Positions 36,149 to 48,474 of a DNA stretch of 64,000 nucleotides are shown piece by piece (the first letter of the stretch is position 1; each line of letters opens with the position of its first letter). A program made the position numbers and the translations under genes. Below the pieces are notes generated by a model, which saw only the letters and a program-made list of their open reading frames with translations, was not told where the DNA came from and did no database searches. This DNA is from Nymphaea colorata (Eukaryota; Streptophyta; Magnoliopsida; Nymphaeales; Nymphaeaceae), in contig NC_045142.1 of the NCBI RefSeq assembly GCF_008831285.2, forward strand, positions 25,991,876 through 26,055,875. The letters are read 5' to 3'.

Positions 36149-36206
<58 letters not shown>

Positions 36207-36540
36207 GGGCAAGTGGGTTTAGTCCATTCGCTTCCAGAAAATTCTGCCAATACGACTGGTCTCATGGGACGTCAATTTGGAGCCAATGGAGTCTGTCAAG
36301 CTTTGATCCTCTGCGGCTAGTTCGTTTTGAACCCAAAGAAGGTAGGCTATCTTAGACGTGCAAGTTACCTACATGGAAGAGTCCAAGTTTGAACTGCTTC
36401 GAATTAATAACGCTATTCAGTCACAGATTGCTGCAAGTATAGCGGCGGTTTTTCTCCTAACCAAGTCGAAGCCAATCCCGATAGCTAGCAGTATTGCTGG
36501 CTTGCGGCAGTATGTCTTAGACGCTCCAAACGCATGCTAT
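36149..36540. repeat. (CT)n/(TA)n run and partial block V
   Basis: A CT run (36149-36180) and a TA run (36181-36206) precede a partial V block with gaacccaaagaagg and cttagacgtgcaagttacc. As elsewhere in the array, V is followed on the plus strand by a PME 3' region, here only a remnant. Confidence 0.6.
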
Positions 36541-36689
36541 TTCTAAGTTAACTTTTTTTTTCTCTCTCTCTTTTCAAAGTTCTTTTCTTTTCTCCTTTGT
36601 CACCTTTTTCCCATAAAATTGTGTCCTTGCATTTTCTCATCAGTGCTATTTGTGTCATTTAAGTTTACGTACTTTGTGTATAAATAAAT

Positions 36690-36960
36690 AAATAAACGAA
36701 CCAAGAACTTGACCTAATCTAAAAACCCTACAAAGAAATGACTAAAGATGTCCACTCTAAGGCTATAATTTGAAAGTCCTATATTTAATTGGTTCAAACC
36801 AAAATGAATCACGCTGTCAAGGGCACCCTCATTTCACTTCTGGGTAGTTGCCTTCTAGAAAAAGAATCAAATTCTTGGCCCCAGCTTGATGGAATCTGAC
36901 TTCATTTAAAATTCAACATGAATTATTGATCGGGTGAAGCTTCAAACTGCCCCCTTTAGT
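36690..36960 (-). pseudogene. Scar of a deleted PME copy
   Basis: Bases 36690-36810 match the 3' flank of copies B and D (aaccctacaaagaaatgact, gatgtccactctaaggctat). They are followed by gaatcacgctgtcaagggcac, which is the last few codons of a PME gene (…PFTA-stop in copies B-F) on the minus strand. About 25 bases into the coding sequence it jumps to tgggtagttgcc..aatcaaattcttgg (from about 36840), which in intact units lies roughly 0.85-0.9 kb upstream of the ATG (compare 15460 and 20460). The whole gene body and promoter are missing. A single deletion or unequal crossover explains it. Confidence 0.8.
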
Positions 36961-37853
36961 CTTGTTCTTAGGGCTAAGGTTGCTTTGGGTTTTGGGTGGA
37001 GAGCGGCACTCTAGTTCACTAAAATGTCAAGTATCCACTGATTACAGCCGTGGAAATTGAACTGATCACTTAAATTTTCACGGCCCCCCATCAGTTATGC
37101 TAGTGACAATCAGTTGAATTCTCTCCCTCCCTCTCTCTTTCTATATATATATATATAAAATTGAATTCTTATGTCAATCTTGTGTTTGAACAATTTCTAC
37201 ACTTATATTTGATCACGTAATCGGATGTCTACGCTGTATGACTCAAGAGACATGGGAACGTCAGCTTTCAACTCGGTAGTTCATGCTCCAAAAAGGAATC
37301 CGGCTTTTGGGTGATCAAATGACCAGAATACCTTTAAAAAGGAGGGGAAAAAATAGACCCTTTTATCAAAATAACATTATAAAAGTAAAAGACATGCTTT
37401 TAAAAAGACAAAAATACCGCTGTCAATCCATGGGGCCACTTGTGAGATGTTCTGGACATGTGAGGCGTGTGTTTGGCCCGGCACACCCACGACCCTGGCT
37501 CCACTTGTCCCCCTTCGCCCAGAAATTAAAGATGTTATTTTCCTCTAAGGACGCAAACGCTTTCTAAATTACAATTTTTGGTACATTTTTAGACTTTTAA
37601 CCTTTTCATAGTCCTTTTTATCTTTTTTTTTTTTTTCCTACAGTAGTACTTTGGCCATTATACATACAGTTGCACAACTTTTCGTAAATAGTATCGGTGA
37701 AAGGCCATTGTAAGTGGGGATGGCTATTACTGACGCTATTTTCATGTTAAATAAACACGAAAAAAAATGTCACGCAAGACATGGAGGGGGTACCGGTATT
37801 TGCTTTTCATCAACGGAAAAAGTCGTGTAAGTAATGGCACAATGACATGTCCA
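36961..37853. other. Spacer, no gene seen
   Basis: This is AT-rich sequence with a CT/TA run near 37125-37157. The part at 37310-37440 (ataacattataaaagtaaaag) is related to 42460-42560. The 94-codon open frame at 37283-37567 is not shared with related sequence and is not supported. Confidence 0.5.
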
Positions 37854-38945
37854 TAGGCCTGGGCATCAGGTCGGCCCATCGGGCCCAAGGGTCGGGCCGA
37901 GCTAGGTACCGAGCCTGGTCGACCATGCCCGAGACCCAGACCCAGCCCGGCCCGTTTTTTTTAACTGACAGGCTAGGTCTTGCCGGGTCTGCTCGATGCC
38001 CATACGATCGTCTCTGTCTCCTCCCGTGGGCTCTCTGCCCTGCCAACGACCCCATCCGCTTCCCTCTGTTTCTAGACGGCGACCATGAGATTTTCAGTGT
38101 GGCTCTCCCGTGCAGCAACAAAGTGTGATTAATGCCATCTTCTGCCATTTCCAACCCCAAAACGCAAAACAGAAAGAAAGGACGCGAAACCCTAGCAAAA
38201 GTAATCTTCGCCAGGCACCAATATGTTTCTCATGTAAGCGATCAAGAGCGAGCGCTCGCCCCTAATGCGCCTTGCCAATTGGATATCATTCAGCATGATC
38301 GTCACCCTCTTGGCATGGATGGCGCACAGATTGGTGTCCAGAAGTGCTGCAACGGCGCAGCTCTGAAACCTTAGACCGGTCTTAAAATCCTGAGTGATCA
38401 CATGGACGAGACGGAGGAAGGGTAGCTTTCAGATGAGAAGCTCGGTACTCTTCTGGTACTTGCCGATTTACCTCAGGGCGACGGTTCCAAGCCTGAACTT
38501 GTGAGGCTTCTAGACTCCTCCGGTCGCCGGCACCGACTTTCGGGCGGCCTTGGTGGCCAATTGCTTCCTGAGGGCCTTCTTTGCTTGGTGCGAGCCATCG
38601 TAAACAGTAGAGGAAGGGCGAAGGGCTACGGAGGCAGATGGATAGAGAGACCAAGAAGAAAAAGAGAAAGAGGACAGATGGCTTTGGTGGGCTTGTTCTT
38701 CGGCGGGTTTGTTGCCGACGACGCCTTTGACGGCAGCCATGGAAAAGACCAACGCAGTTCAATGACGACGAACGGAAAAATACAAAAGGGGACGGAGGAA
38801 AGAAGGCTTAATGGGCCGGGACAGAACTAGAGAATAATAACCGGTTCGACCCGTTAAGATCTCGGGCCCGATGGAGATCACTTGAGTTGAGCCCAGTGAG
38901 GAAAATATTTGACCCGAACCCGGCCCGTGTCGGGCCGGCCGGCCT
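37854..38945. mobile_element. hAT-like element carrying a histone H3 fragment
   Basis: The left end taggcctgggcatc followed by repeated gggcc/cggcccg words, and the right end rich in cccggcccg and gggccggcc, bracket about 1.1 kb that is far more GC-rich than the spacer. The bases before the left end (catgtcca) and just after the right end (catgtcat at 38947) agree at six of eight positions, which suggests an 8-bp hAT-type target duplication. No transposase is present. Inside, on the minus strand, lie a histone H3 pseudogene and an unidentified coding-like segment starting near 38750 (MAAVKGVVGNKPAEE). Confidence 0.5.
38240..38598 (-). pseudogene. Histone H3 pseudogene
   Basis: Reading down the minus strand from ATG at 38598, MARTKQ is followed, after loss of about eight codons (TARKSTGG) and a frame change, by KALRKQLATKAARKS and PATGGV. 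After another frame change come pieces of the central helix region (QVPEEYRAS in place of KYQKSTEL, in a different frame), then [20 protein letters not shown] deletion of the QEAAEAYLVGLFE segment joins this to [15 protein letters not shown], and the copy ends at [13 protein letters not shown]. An intact plant H3 has 136 codons without these gaps. No introns are visible, and the copy sits inside a hAT-like element. It cannot encode a nucleosomal H3. Confidence 0.88.
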
Positions 38946-38954
38946 CCATGTCAT

Positions 38955-39560
38955 GGAAGATACAGCATGTCATGTGTGCTTGATTAATTGAAATATCTTC
39001 ATAAAATATGAATACTATTAATTAGAAATTTAATATGAAAGGTAACGGAAAATACAAATTTTAAAGTGCACATTTCGTGCTATTTCTTTTTAAGTCTAAC
39101 TAAAATAAAATAAATTTCCAACAAAACGGCAGATTGTCACGGGTACCTTCTTCGAGTACAAGGTGAGGGCACGTCCCTTTCGAGAAAAATCTCAGTAACA
39201 TTATTGGCAACCATCCAAATAGTGACACTAACGTCCAACAAACCACAACAACAAGAATCGGAAAAAATATAATTTAAAAAAAAAATCAATCAGAAATTAG
39301 ACAAACTAAGAAAATAAGAATCACAACTTTCTGAATATTTTTTTTCCGGATGTTGCAAGTCGAGTACAATACTTCGAAGCACATCGCTTAAGTACTATGC
39401 GAAAAGAACAAGCATTCTAAATTTACAAAGGCTAACTGCCTCTTAAATACAGATGAATGAACAAATGAAGAATACCATGACCTGACCGTAGAAGGAAAAG
39501 AATTGAAGATATCAAAACTCAAACTAAGAAAATCACAGATCTGGTTCAAACGAAAAATAA
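38955..39560. other. 3' flank of copy F
   Basis: This matches the 3' flanks of copies C and G: caaaacggc..gtcacgggtacc, agaaattagacaaactaag, and cttagatacagatgaat-like words at about 39450. Noncoding. Confidence 0.6.
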
Positions 39561-41335
39561 TCACGCTGTGAATGGGACGCCCGTCTTCGGCAGCCAATTG
39601 CCTCCTTGTACGAAATTGGACACAGTGAAGCGGCTGGCATCGCTTGCACTCATCAGATGAAAGCCGGCCCACTTCACCCTGCCACCGGTGGCCGCACCCG
39701 GGCCGCTGTTACTGTATTCGCCGTAGTACAGAGTGCTGAGAGCAAAAGTGCCAGACCAAGGAGCCCAACCAGCAGGGTCTATCAGGCTGCCAAGGTTAGA
39801 TTGCATCACTACCGTCCTCGAGTACTGCTGCCATGGCCTGCCCAGATAAGTCTTCACACCACTGAGGGCTGAAGCAGGCAAGATATTGCAGTTGATGATG
39901 GAGGTGCCCGTGTTTTCATTGGGGTCGCTTCTCCCTTGAGCTGTGACAGTGTTGAACTGTCCGGGGCCAGGCTGCCTGACGTACATATTGCAGTTTTGAA
40001 AGACGACAGCGGCGTCTCCGAAGATGAAGTCCACGGTGCCGTAGATGTTGCAATTTCTGAAGAACTGACGCATTGAGTGTGTGTAGAGAGTGTCTTGGTA
40101 CCCTTCAAAACTGCACTGGTAGAACGTGGAGAGGTCGGCGCCGCTTCTCATGGCCACTGCCTGATGCTTAGCAGCCCCCGCTGTGTTCCTAACCGTGATT
40201 CCGGTCGCCACAAAGCCATCCCCAAGTACAGCTGCGACAGTGGCAGGATTTGATCAGATGAAAACATTGTTCAATATAAATCTACCCAATTAATCAAGGT
40301 GCTATGTACTTTGCAGCTTATATGTAGTTAGTTTCAGGAAAAAAAAAAAATCTCACCTAGGGTTGCAGAATTGAAAGTGGTATATCCGTCGACGACGTTA
40401 CGGTTGCCGGTGATGATGGTTTTACCCATTCCATCACCTACCATCATTATGAACTTCTTGGTCTTGGGTATTGTGACGTACTCCTGGTACACTCCTACCT
40501 TCACATTGATCACGTAGTACCCCTTGCTTCCATCGTTGGCTGGAGCAGCGGCAATGGCTTCACTGATGGTGCGGTAATTGCCGCTGCCATCCTGAGCCAC
40601 CACCACGCTGCCCACCGTCTGCAGCGCCATCCTCCTTCCGGCGGCGAAATGAAAGATGTTTCGGTTCACCCAATGAGGAGCGCCGTCGCTGCCTACTCTC
40701 AGGTCGTCCAGCAACTTCCTGCCAGGGTCGACTGCCTTCTTGTGCTTGAATGCCCAGGAGTTGGTGAGCATGGCGAGCGACACACTGTAGAGCTGAGACC
40801 CATTCATCAACGGAGCATACAACTTATGACCGCGCTGCAAGAAGGACGCCTGGGTGAGGGCATCCAAGCAAGTGCGCTGGTTGGTGACGATGCCGCTCAC
40901 GAGGGTATGGACCAGGTCTGCCTGGTCTTGGGCGAGGCTGGTGGAGTCGCAGGAGTCGAGGGTGGAGAGGGAGTTAACCAAGAAATCGGTGGTGAGTTCG
41001 GAGAGCAGCAGGCAATCTTCGAGAGCCGCTGCCGCTCGTGGGGTGAGGGCTGCCTTATCTCTTATGGTCTCGTTTACGAGGGAAGAGAAGGTGGCTGATT
41101 GCTGTAAGGACTTCTTGATAAGGTACTGGCCGTAGCCATAAAAGTTGGAGAGGGACTCACGCGGCAAAAGGGACTGACAGAAGGAAGGGTCGGTAGTGAA
41201 GGTGCAGGCATGGTCTGGAGTGACGGGGCTTGGTGCACTGAAGCTTTGAGAGATGGAGGAAGGGAAGAAGAGTGTGAAGGTGAGGAAGATGAGAGGGATG
41301 AAATTCATCGTCATGGTCGTTGCAGGAGGCACCAT
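39561..41335 (-). CDS. PME: Pectin methylesterase with inhibitor pro-domain, copy F
   Basis: Exons are 40357-41335 and 39561-40231 with a 125-bp intron, 549 aa. The upstream leader and first codons resemble copy C (MVPPATT). The middle of exon 1 (40680-40880) carries the A/E-type variants, and Thr-Leu-Val-Ser replaces TLMS near residue 145. In exon 2 the LGRPW motif is followed by Gln461 where the other copies have Arg; this position flanks but is not one of the catalytic residues (Gln350, Gln372, Asp373, Asp394, Arg458, Trp460), which are all present. QPGPG at 414-418 is unique. An upstream in-frame ATG at 41449 lies before the TATA box and is rejected as the start. Confidence 0.95.
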
Positions 41336-41424
41336 CTCCGTTGGTGTTTTAGCTTGTGACGCCCTTAGCAATCCAAAGATCTTGTATTGGTGATATGGAA
41401 TGGTGAGAACTGAGAAGGCGCCCC

Positions 41425-41432
41425 TATATATA
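41425..41432 (-). promoter_or_regulatory. TATA box of PME copy F
   Basis: TATATATA on the minus strand, 90 bases before the ATG at 41335. The surrounding 150 bases closely match copy C. Confidence 0.7.
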
Positions 41433-41439
41433 AACGATC

Positions 41440-43199
41440 TGCATGGCATGGCAGGCCGGACGTTGGCGCTGCCAATTTGAAGAACATTATAGTCTGACCA
41501 GTAGCAGTCGACAAGAATTCAGTAGTCAAAATCCCAATTTTGAATAATCTGTCAAAAGATCCTCTCTCTTTCTCTTTTCTCCCCTTTTCGGATTCGATAG
41601 CTGGCGTCGTAATCCAAGTGCATGAAAGTTGTTACAGGTAAACGGCCATGCAGGCACCAGGAAAGTATGGGTTTTGAACTTGAGTCAGTTCCCATGGAAA
41701 GAGTTAGAGAGGAATTTGTCCCCAAACACCCACTTTCCGCGACCATGCGGGAAAGACGATTTATTGATAGTCAACCAGCCAAATTTGATTATAATTTCCA
41801 GTAGTTAATGTGGTGCTAAGGATGCGAATGGGAGAGATACCGGTCGCAAATGCATTATCTAAAATTCTTATGGAAAAATATATGAAAGCCTTCGATGAAC
41901 AAAGTTTTTTTGTAAAGCATGACGTAACCAGTTGTATATGTGTATATGGAGTGTCTCTTGATCTGAAGTTGAACAGTGGTCCATTTTGGCACCGGATAAG
42001 AGTTTTCTAGATTGAAACCGAACCGCCTTTTGGGTAGTTGCTATTTAGAAAAGGAATCAAATTCTCAGGCCACGTTTGGACGAATATGATTGTGAATTAA
42101 GTTTCTGCATCAATTATTGATCAGGTGTCTCAGAAGCCATCATTGAATTCTTATATCAAAATACTCCGTTTTGAACTTTTTTTCCACTTATATCGTGTCA
42201 CGGGGACAAGGAATTGAATTCTCTTTCTTTCTCATATATATATAGCTGAATCAACTCTAAAGTTACATTAATTTAATTGGCGTATATATTTGTAATATTA
42301 AGAGTCTGTAGTAAATTTAATTTAATTTAATTCACCCCCATCGCGTATTACTCTCTCATTAATTTATACTTTGTTCGTTATTGTTATTGGAATTCAATTT
42401 ATTGACCGTGGAAAAGCATATGATTCTTATTAATTCTTATTAGTAATGTAGAAAAATAATAACAACCCCTTTATGAAAACAAAATTTTAAAAGTAAAAGA
42501 AATACTTTTTAGAGAAAGACAGAAATGCCCATGTGAAGCCCGAGGCGACTAGTGCGGGCCCTACTTTGACTCCGCCCCTGCCCGTAACAGGCCCTACTTT
42601 GCTCAATTGGATTGAACCGTGATCCTTTTTTTTTTTCAATAGGTTCAAATTAAATCATGATATTGGTTGAAATTAAACAAAAAAATTTTCTGTGTTTGGT
42701 AGCGATCCCCACGTCAAAATCATTGGCATAATTAATAGACGCGGCATGACGTCCAAAACTATGTGAGCGAAATAACGGTATTCTCATGCATGTCTAAATC
42801 AGATTTATGAAGACGAAAATTAAGTTGGTCACATGTTGCGACTAGCTAGATAAAGTAGGCGGAATGTGTGCATGTTGAAAATTTTCAAGCATCGATCTAA
42901 GTTGGTCACCTAAAAGGTTAGCTACCAGTATCTTAGACGTGCAAGTAACCTACACAGACGTTGGTCGCCCAGGTTGAACTATTGCCAATGTTGGTATCCT
43001 ACATATATATAACAATTGATAGTCTTTCTGTAAACATGCAATAAAACTACAATGATATTAGTTTTTAATTTTTAGTCATCAAGTAACATCTGCATGTGAC
43101 AGATTTCAGTTGTTGTATATGTATATATATCTATCCAATCCTGCCAAGTGCCGATTCAGGGTGGCTAATATTTAAACAGTTTGTACTAAAAAACATTCA
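41440..43199. other. Spacer upstream of copy F
   Basis: Promoter-distal array sequence reaches to about 42260. An AT-rich stretch with a GC-rich remnant (gactccgcccctgccc, about 42568) follows. The segment 42740-43100 repeats 15720-16100. Blocks T, X and S are missing from this spacer. No gene is visible. Confidence 0.6.
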
Positions 43200-44100
43200 A
43201 TACATGAGCATCTCTTTCATATATACATATCACTGTCAGCTTTCTTGTAGAGGACTGTTTAGTTGGTGGATAGGAAGGGATAAATAATATATTTGTGAGT
43301 CCAAACCCTTTCTGGTCGCAAATTTCAGCTTTAGCAGCGGTCTTGAGCAACCACTAATGAAACACTGATGGAGTCGCCAGGTTCTTATCCTGCCAGGACT
43401 AATTCCCATCGAGTCGTTCTCCCTCTGTCAAGTCATCGAACTCTGATTTTAGGACTTGATTTTGAACTCTTTTTTCTCTTAAGATCAACCAACAGGAAGG
43501 AAAAAGATGAAGGGTGAGTGAGAGCAAGTGCTTTTCTTTTGAATCTTCTTCTTTCTAGAGTCGATTTTAGTCCATCTACTACGAAAGGGCTGCCATGACC
43601 CGTCTCTTAAGGCATCAACTTGGATTCAATGGGCTTTGGCAGCGTTTGGTACGCTGTCGCAGTTTGGTTTGAACCCAAAGAAGGCGTACAAGTTACCTCC
43701 ACTCAACCCACACATTGAAGAGCCCACTTTTGAACTGCTTCAAATTAATATGTTCACATAGTAACACTTTTGAACTTTGGCAGGGTTTGGTAATGTGTAC
43801 ACGGGTTAGATCCATATGTTCGTCTTGGAACCAGTTAAACATTTTCAGACCGTCCGGATTTGGATCGGGCATCAGTTTCTCATACCCAGTTTGTATTCTC
43901 CCTTCAGCGTGTGGATCTTCTGATCAAACTTGCTGTCACCCATCTTAGATTTAAATTCAGTTTGGCCCTACCTGGATCCAGAGGTTGGACTGTCCTGGCT
44001 CCGCCACTGCCTCAGAGCTTCCTCTTCCAAGCATATGTAAAAGTTTTGTCGGATCATGCTTGTCTCAGGTTTGCATACCTTGAATTTAAGTAGTATTAAT
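43200..44100. repeat. Array spacer block V (copy 3)
   Basis: This matches 16190-17180 and 2520-3310, from cagctttcttgtag to cttaaatt-like sequence near 44090. The sequence from 44455 to 44918 is the 3' flank of copy G and closely matches 17540-18005. Open frames here are not conserved. Confidence 0.7.
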
Positions 44101-44918
44101 TTTTTGGAATAGAATATCCTGATTATTATAAAAAAAAAATTGTTGTTATTGAGGCTCAATTGGAGAGTCGCGAGAAAAAGAGGGTCCTTACTGACGTTTC
44201 AATGATACGAGCTTGAACGTCAGAGAAAAGGATGTCACAAAAGCTTTCAAAGATGAAAAGCAAGCGTCAGTGGAGATGATACTACCGGTGCTATTACAAG
44301 AAAAACGTTAGACCGATTAAAAAATGCAGAGAAATGTCAAATTAGTTGCACTTTGTTTGATTAATTGATATATCTCATGAAATTTAATATGAAAGATCCA
44401 CATATGAGATAAATGCATGACATGTTACTTCTTGGTTTAATTGAAATTAAAACTTTCCCCACAGAACGGCTGCTTGTCACGGGTACCGACTCAGAGCTCA
44501 AGGTAAGTGCACGTCCCTTTCAATTTGGTGGAGAAAAATCTCGCTTACATTATTTCCTACCATCCGAAGAATGGCAATTAAACAAAAATAAGGGAACGGA
44601 AATACAAACTTTAATATATTCAAGCAGGAATTAGACAAACTAAAAAAATAAGAACCAGAACTTTCTTATATACTTTGTCAAGATCCAGAATGTGTAGTAC
44701 AATATTTAGAAGCCCATCGCTTATGTAGTTATGTACCATGCGGAAAGAGCAAGCTACCTAGATTTAGGAAGGCCAACTGCCTCTTAGATACAGATGAATA
44801 AATAAATGAAGAGTATCATGGCTTAATGCAAAATCCTAAAAAATGAAATAACTGAAGATGTTGACACCCTAACTAAACACTCCATTGCCTGCAAATATCA
44901 GGCTCAAACAAAAATCAA

Positions 44919-46692
44919 TCACTTTGTGAATGGCACGCCTGTCTTCGGCAGCCAATTGCCTCCTTGTACGAAATTGGAAACAGTGAAGCGGCTAGCATCA
45001 CTTGCGCTCATCAAATGGAAGCCGGCCCACTTCACCCTGCCGCCGGTGGCTGCGCCCGGACCGCTGTTGCTGTACTCCCCGTAGTACAGAGTGCTGAGAG
45101 CAAAAGTGCCGGACCAAGGCGCCCAACCAGCAGGGTCTATCAGGCTGCCAAGGTTAGATTGCATCACGACGGTCCTCGAGTACTGCCTCCATGGCCTGCC
45201 CAGATAAGTCTTAGCACCGCCGAGAGCAGAAGCAGCCAAGATGTTGCAGTTGATGATGGAGGTGCCCGTGTTCTCGTTGGGGTCACTTCTCCCTTGAGCC
45301 GTGACAGTGTTGAACTGCCCAGAAGACGGCTGCCTCACGTACATGTTGCAGCTTTGAAAGACGACGGCAGCGTCCCCGAAGATGAAGTCCACGGTGCCGT
45401 AGATGTTGCAGTTTCTGAAGAACTGACGCATGGAGTATGTGTAGAGAGTGTCTTGGTACCCTTCAAAGCTGCATTGGTAAAAAGTGGAGAGGTCGGCACC
45501 GCTTCTCATGGCGACCGCCTGCTGTTTGGCTGCCCCTGCCGTGTTCCTAACCGTGATTCCCGTGGCCACGAAACCATCACCAAGTACAGCTGTGGCAAAG
45601 AAAAGATTTGAACATATCAAAACACTGCTTATTATAATAAGCGTACCAAATTAAAGAAGGTGGAAAGGGCTCTGTAGCCTATATTTAGTCGGTTCAGATA
45701 AAAAAAATCCTACCTAGGGTTGCAGAATTGAAGGTGGTTGATCCATCGACCACGTTACGGTTGCCGGTGATGATGGTCTTGCCCATTCCATCACCGACCA
45801 TCATTATGTACTTCTTGGTCTTGGGTATGGTGACGTATTCCTGGTAGACTCCTGCCTTCACGTTGATCACATAGTAACCCTTGCTCCCGTCGTTGGCCGG
45901 AGCAGCAGCAATGGCTTCACTGATGGTGCGGTAGTTGCCGCTGCCATCCTGAGCCACCACCACGCTGCCCACTGTCTGCAGCGCCATCCTCCTTCCGGCG
46001 GCGAAATGGAAGATATTCCGGTTCACCCAATGAGGGGCACCATCGCTGCCGACTCTCAGGTCGTCCAACAACTTCCTGCCAGGGTCGACTGCCTTCTTGT
46101 GCTTGAATGCCCAGGAGTTGGTGAGCATGGCGAGCGACACACTGTAGAGCTGAGACCCATTCATCAGCGGAGCATACAACTTATGACCGCGCTGCAAGAA
46201 GGACGCCTGGGAGAGGGCATCTAAGCAAGTGCGCTGGTTGGTGACGATGCCACTCATGAGGGTATGGACCAGGTCTGCCTGGTCCTCGGCCAGGGTGGTG
46301 GAGTCGCAGGAGTCGAGGGTGGAGAGGGAGTTAACCAAGAAATCGGTGGTGAGTTCGGAGAGTAGCAGGCAATCTTCGAGAGCCGCTGCTGCTCGTGGGC
46401 TGAGGGCTGCCTTATCTCTTATGGTCTCGTTTATGAGAGAAGAGAATGTGGCTGACTGCTGTAGGGACTTCTTGATAAGGTACTGACCGTAGCCATAGAA
46501 GTTGGATAGGGATTCACTCGGCAAGAGGGACTGACAGAAGGAAGGATCGGTAGTAAAGGTGCAGGCATGATCAGGAGTGACGGGGCCTGGTGCGCTGAAG
46601 TTTTGAGAAATGGAGGAAGGAAAGAGGAGGGTGAGGGTGAAGAAGATGAGAGGGATGAAACTCATGGTAAAGGTCGTTGCAGAGGCCACCAT
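44919..46692 (-). CDS. PME: Pectin methylesterase with inhibitor pro-domain, copy G
   Basis: Exons are 45714-46692 and 44919-45589 with a 124-bp intron, 549 aa. The N-terminus is MVASATT, as in A and D. The first third of exon 1 follows D ([12 protein letters not shown]), while the part around the RKLL site follows A/E/F at the nucleotide level. In exon 2, QQAVA and QPSSG match C. The C-terminus is FTK where B-F have FTA. The donor is CTAG|GTAGGA, a weaker match than the GTAAG or GTGAG of the other copies but still usable. The start lies 77 bases below a TATA box. All catalytic residues are present. Confidence 0.94.
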
Positions 46693-46768
46693 CTTGGTTG
46701 GTGTTTTAGCTTGTATTAGCTATCCAATGCTCTTGTGTTGGTGAGATGGGATGGTGAGAAGGCACCTC

Positions 46769-46778
46769 TATTTATATA
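46769..46778 (-). promoter_or_regulatory. TATA box of PME copy G
   Basis: TATATAAATA on the minus strand, 77 bases before the ATG at 46692. Confidence 0.7.
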
Positions 46779-46789
46779 AACGATTTGCA

Positions 46790-47902
46790 TGGCGGGCGCC
46801 GCCAAGTTGAAGATTATAGTTTGACCAGTAGCAGTCGACAATAATATTCAGTGGTCAAAATCCCTATTTCGAATGAGCAGTCAAAAGATCCAAATGCAAG
46901 AAAGTTCTTGAAGATAGACAGCCATGTAGCGACCAGGAAAGTATGGGTTTTGAACGTTAATCAGTTCCAATGGAAATTAATGTTAGAAAGGACTTTCCTC
47001 GACCCTGTGGAAAGATGACTTGTTGATAATCAACCAGCCAAATCTGATTATATGTTGGAGTCATTACTTGGGTGCTGCAGATACGATTATCTAAAAGTTG
47101 CATGAAATTCAAATGTAAAAATAAAAGCGGGATTAAGACCGGATTCGTATTTTGAATTAATTAAGAGTTGAATTCAAGTACATATAATTTATTTCTTTTT
47201 TATTTGTATTTTAATTCGAATATGTGACTCCGATTCAATCGGAATTGAGTTGTGTGATGCTACAGGTATTTTTCGAAAGCGGTGCGTGCATTTTTGAAAA
47301 CTTTTATACAGAAAGTGGACGTTTGTTACCTTTTGACTTTTTTGCATTGTTTTTTCTTTCTTTGAAAAAGTTACAGAATGTTCCGCGACGTCACCCTTCA
47401 GATGCCAAACACACGTCGAACTTATACGGATGCGGTCAACGTCGCGATAAAATCATCAGAAATATCAAGATGATGTAACGGAAGTTGAATTTAAAGTAGA
47501 GTTAGCAAAGAAAATGACGTTATAATGGTCATGAACGACGATGACGGGATGACGTTTCGTGAAGTCGCGGATTTTGTTGCTCCGGTCCTCAGCGGGTCAA
47601 ACTCCAGTAGATCCAAACTTGGGTCCAAATATGAGGCCTGAAAGCTAGCTAATTAATTTGGAATTCATTTTATATGGTATAGAAATTGAGTTTTTCACTT
47701 GCATCCCTTTTTACTTTCTCGTTACTTTAGACTTTTTTGGTCCTTTGTAATTGCAAATTAATTTATTCACAGCTGAAAAGCAAGTGATTCTTTTTTGTGG
47801 AAGCTTTATGTTGTGCATGAGAAACTCACATTCTTACTGGCGAAATTGATTCGAACCGTGATTCTTTTGATTTCAATATGATCAAATCAGATATTTGATA
47901 TA

Positions 47903-47981
<79 letters not shown>

Positions 47982-48470
47982 TTGATCTTAAGCAGGATTT
48001 TGTGTTCACAAGTGGGGTTAGTCCATAAGCATGCATGGCGAAGGTTATGTTTCTCATGGAGACGTAGCCGATAGAGCTAGCAGTACCACTGAATTAGAAC
48101 AGGTACAGGAGTCGAACCACACGACGTTTGAACAAGTAATCCTACCTAGCGTGTGCAAACTTCTCTTTCACTGTCGTTAAAGCAATCTAATACTTTTCAA
48201 TAAAATGAACATAATAAAATATGCAGATCAAGTGGACTTTACGATTTTATATACAAATATATGAGATACCTTTGACTATAGGCTTCAGTCTCCTTCACCA
48301 TGGAAGAGACGAAGGAAGTTGCCGCATGCACAAGTTTCCTTGCCTGTCGAATGCGAAGCGCTAATAGTCAGACGCTGTTCCTTTCTCTTAGTCAGCAACG
48401 ACTTGGTCCTGCAATCTAAGTCGATCATATACAGAGCCGATATATCCCTTTTATATATATATATATATAC
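46790..48470. other. Spacer upstream of copy G, with conserved block T (copy 3)
   Basis: This is related throughout to 32100-34320 upstream of copy E. Block T is at 47392-47636, and a (TA)n-(GA)n run occupies about 47900-47980. No gene is visible. Confidence 0.6.
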
Positions 48471-48474
48471 ATAC

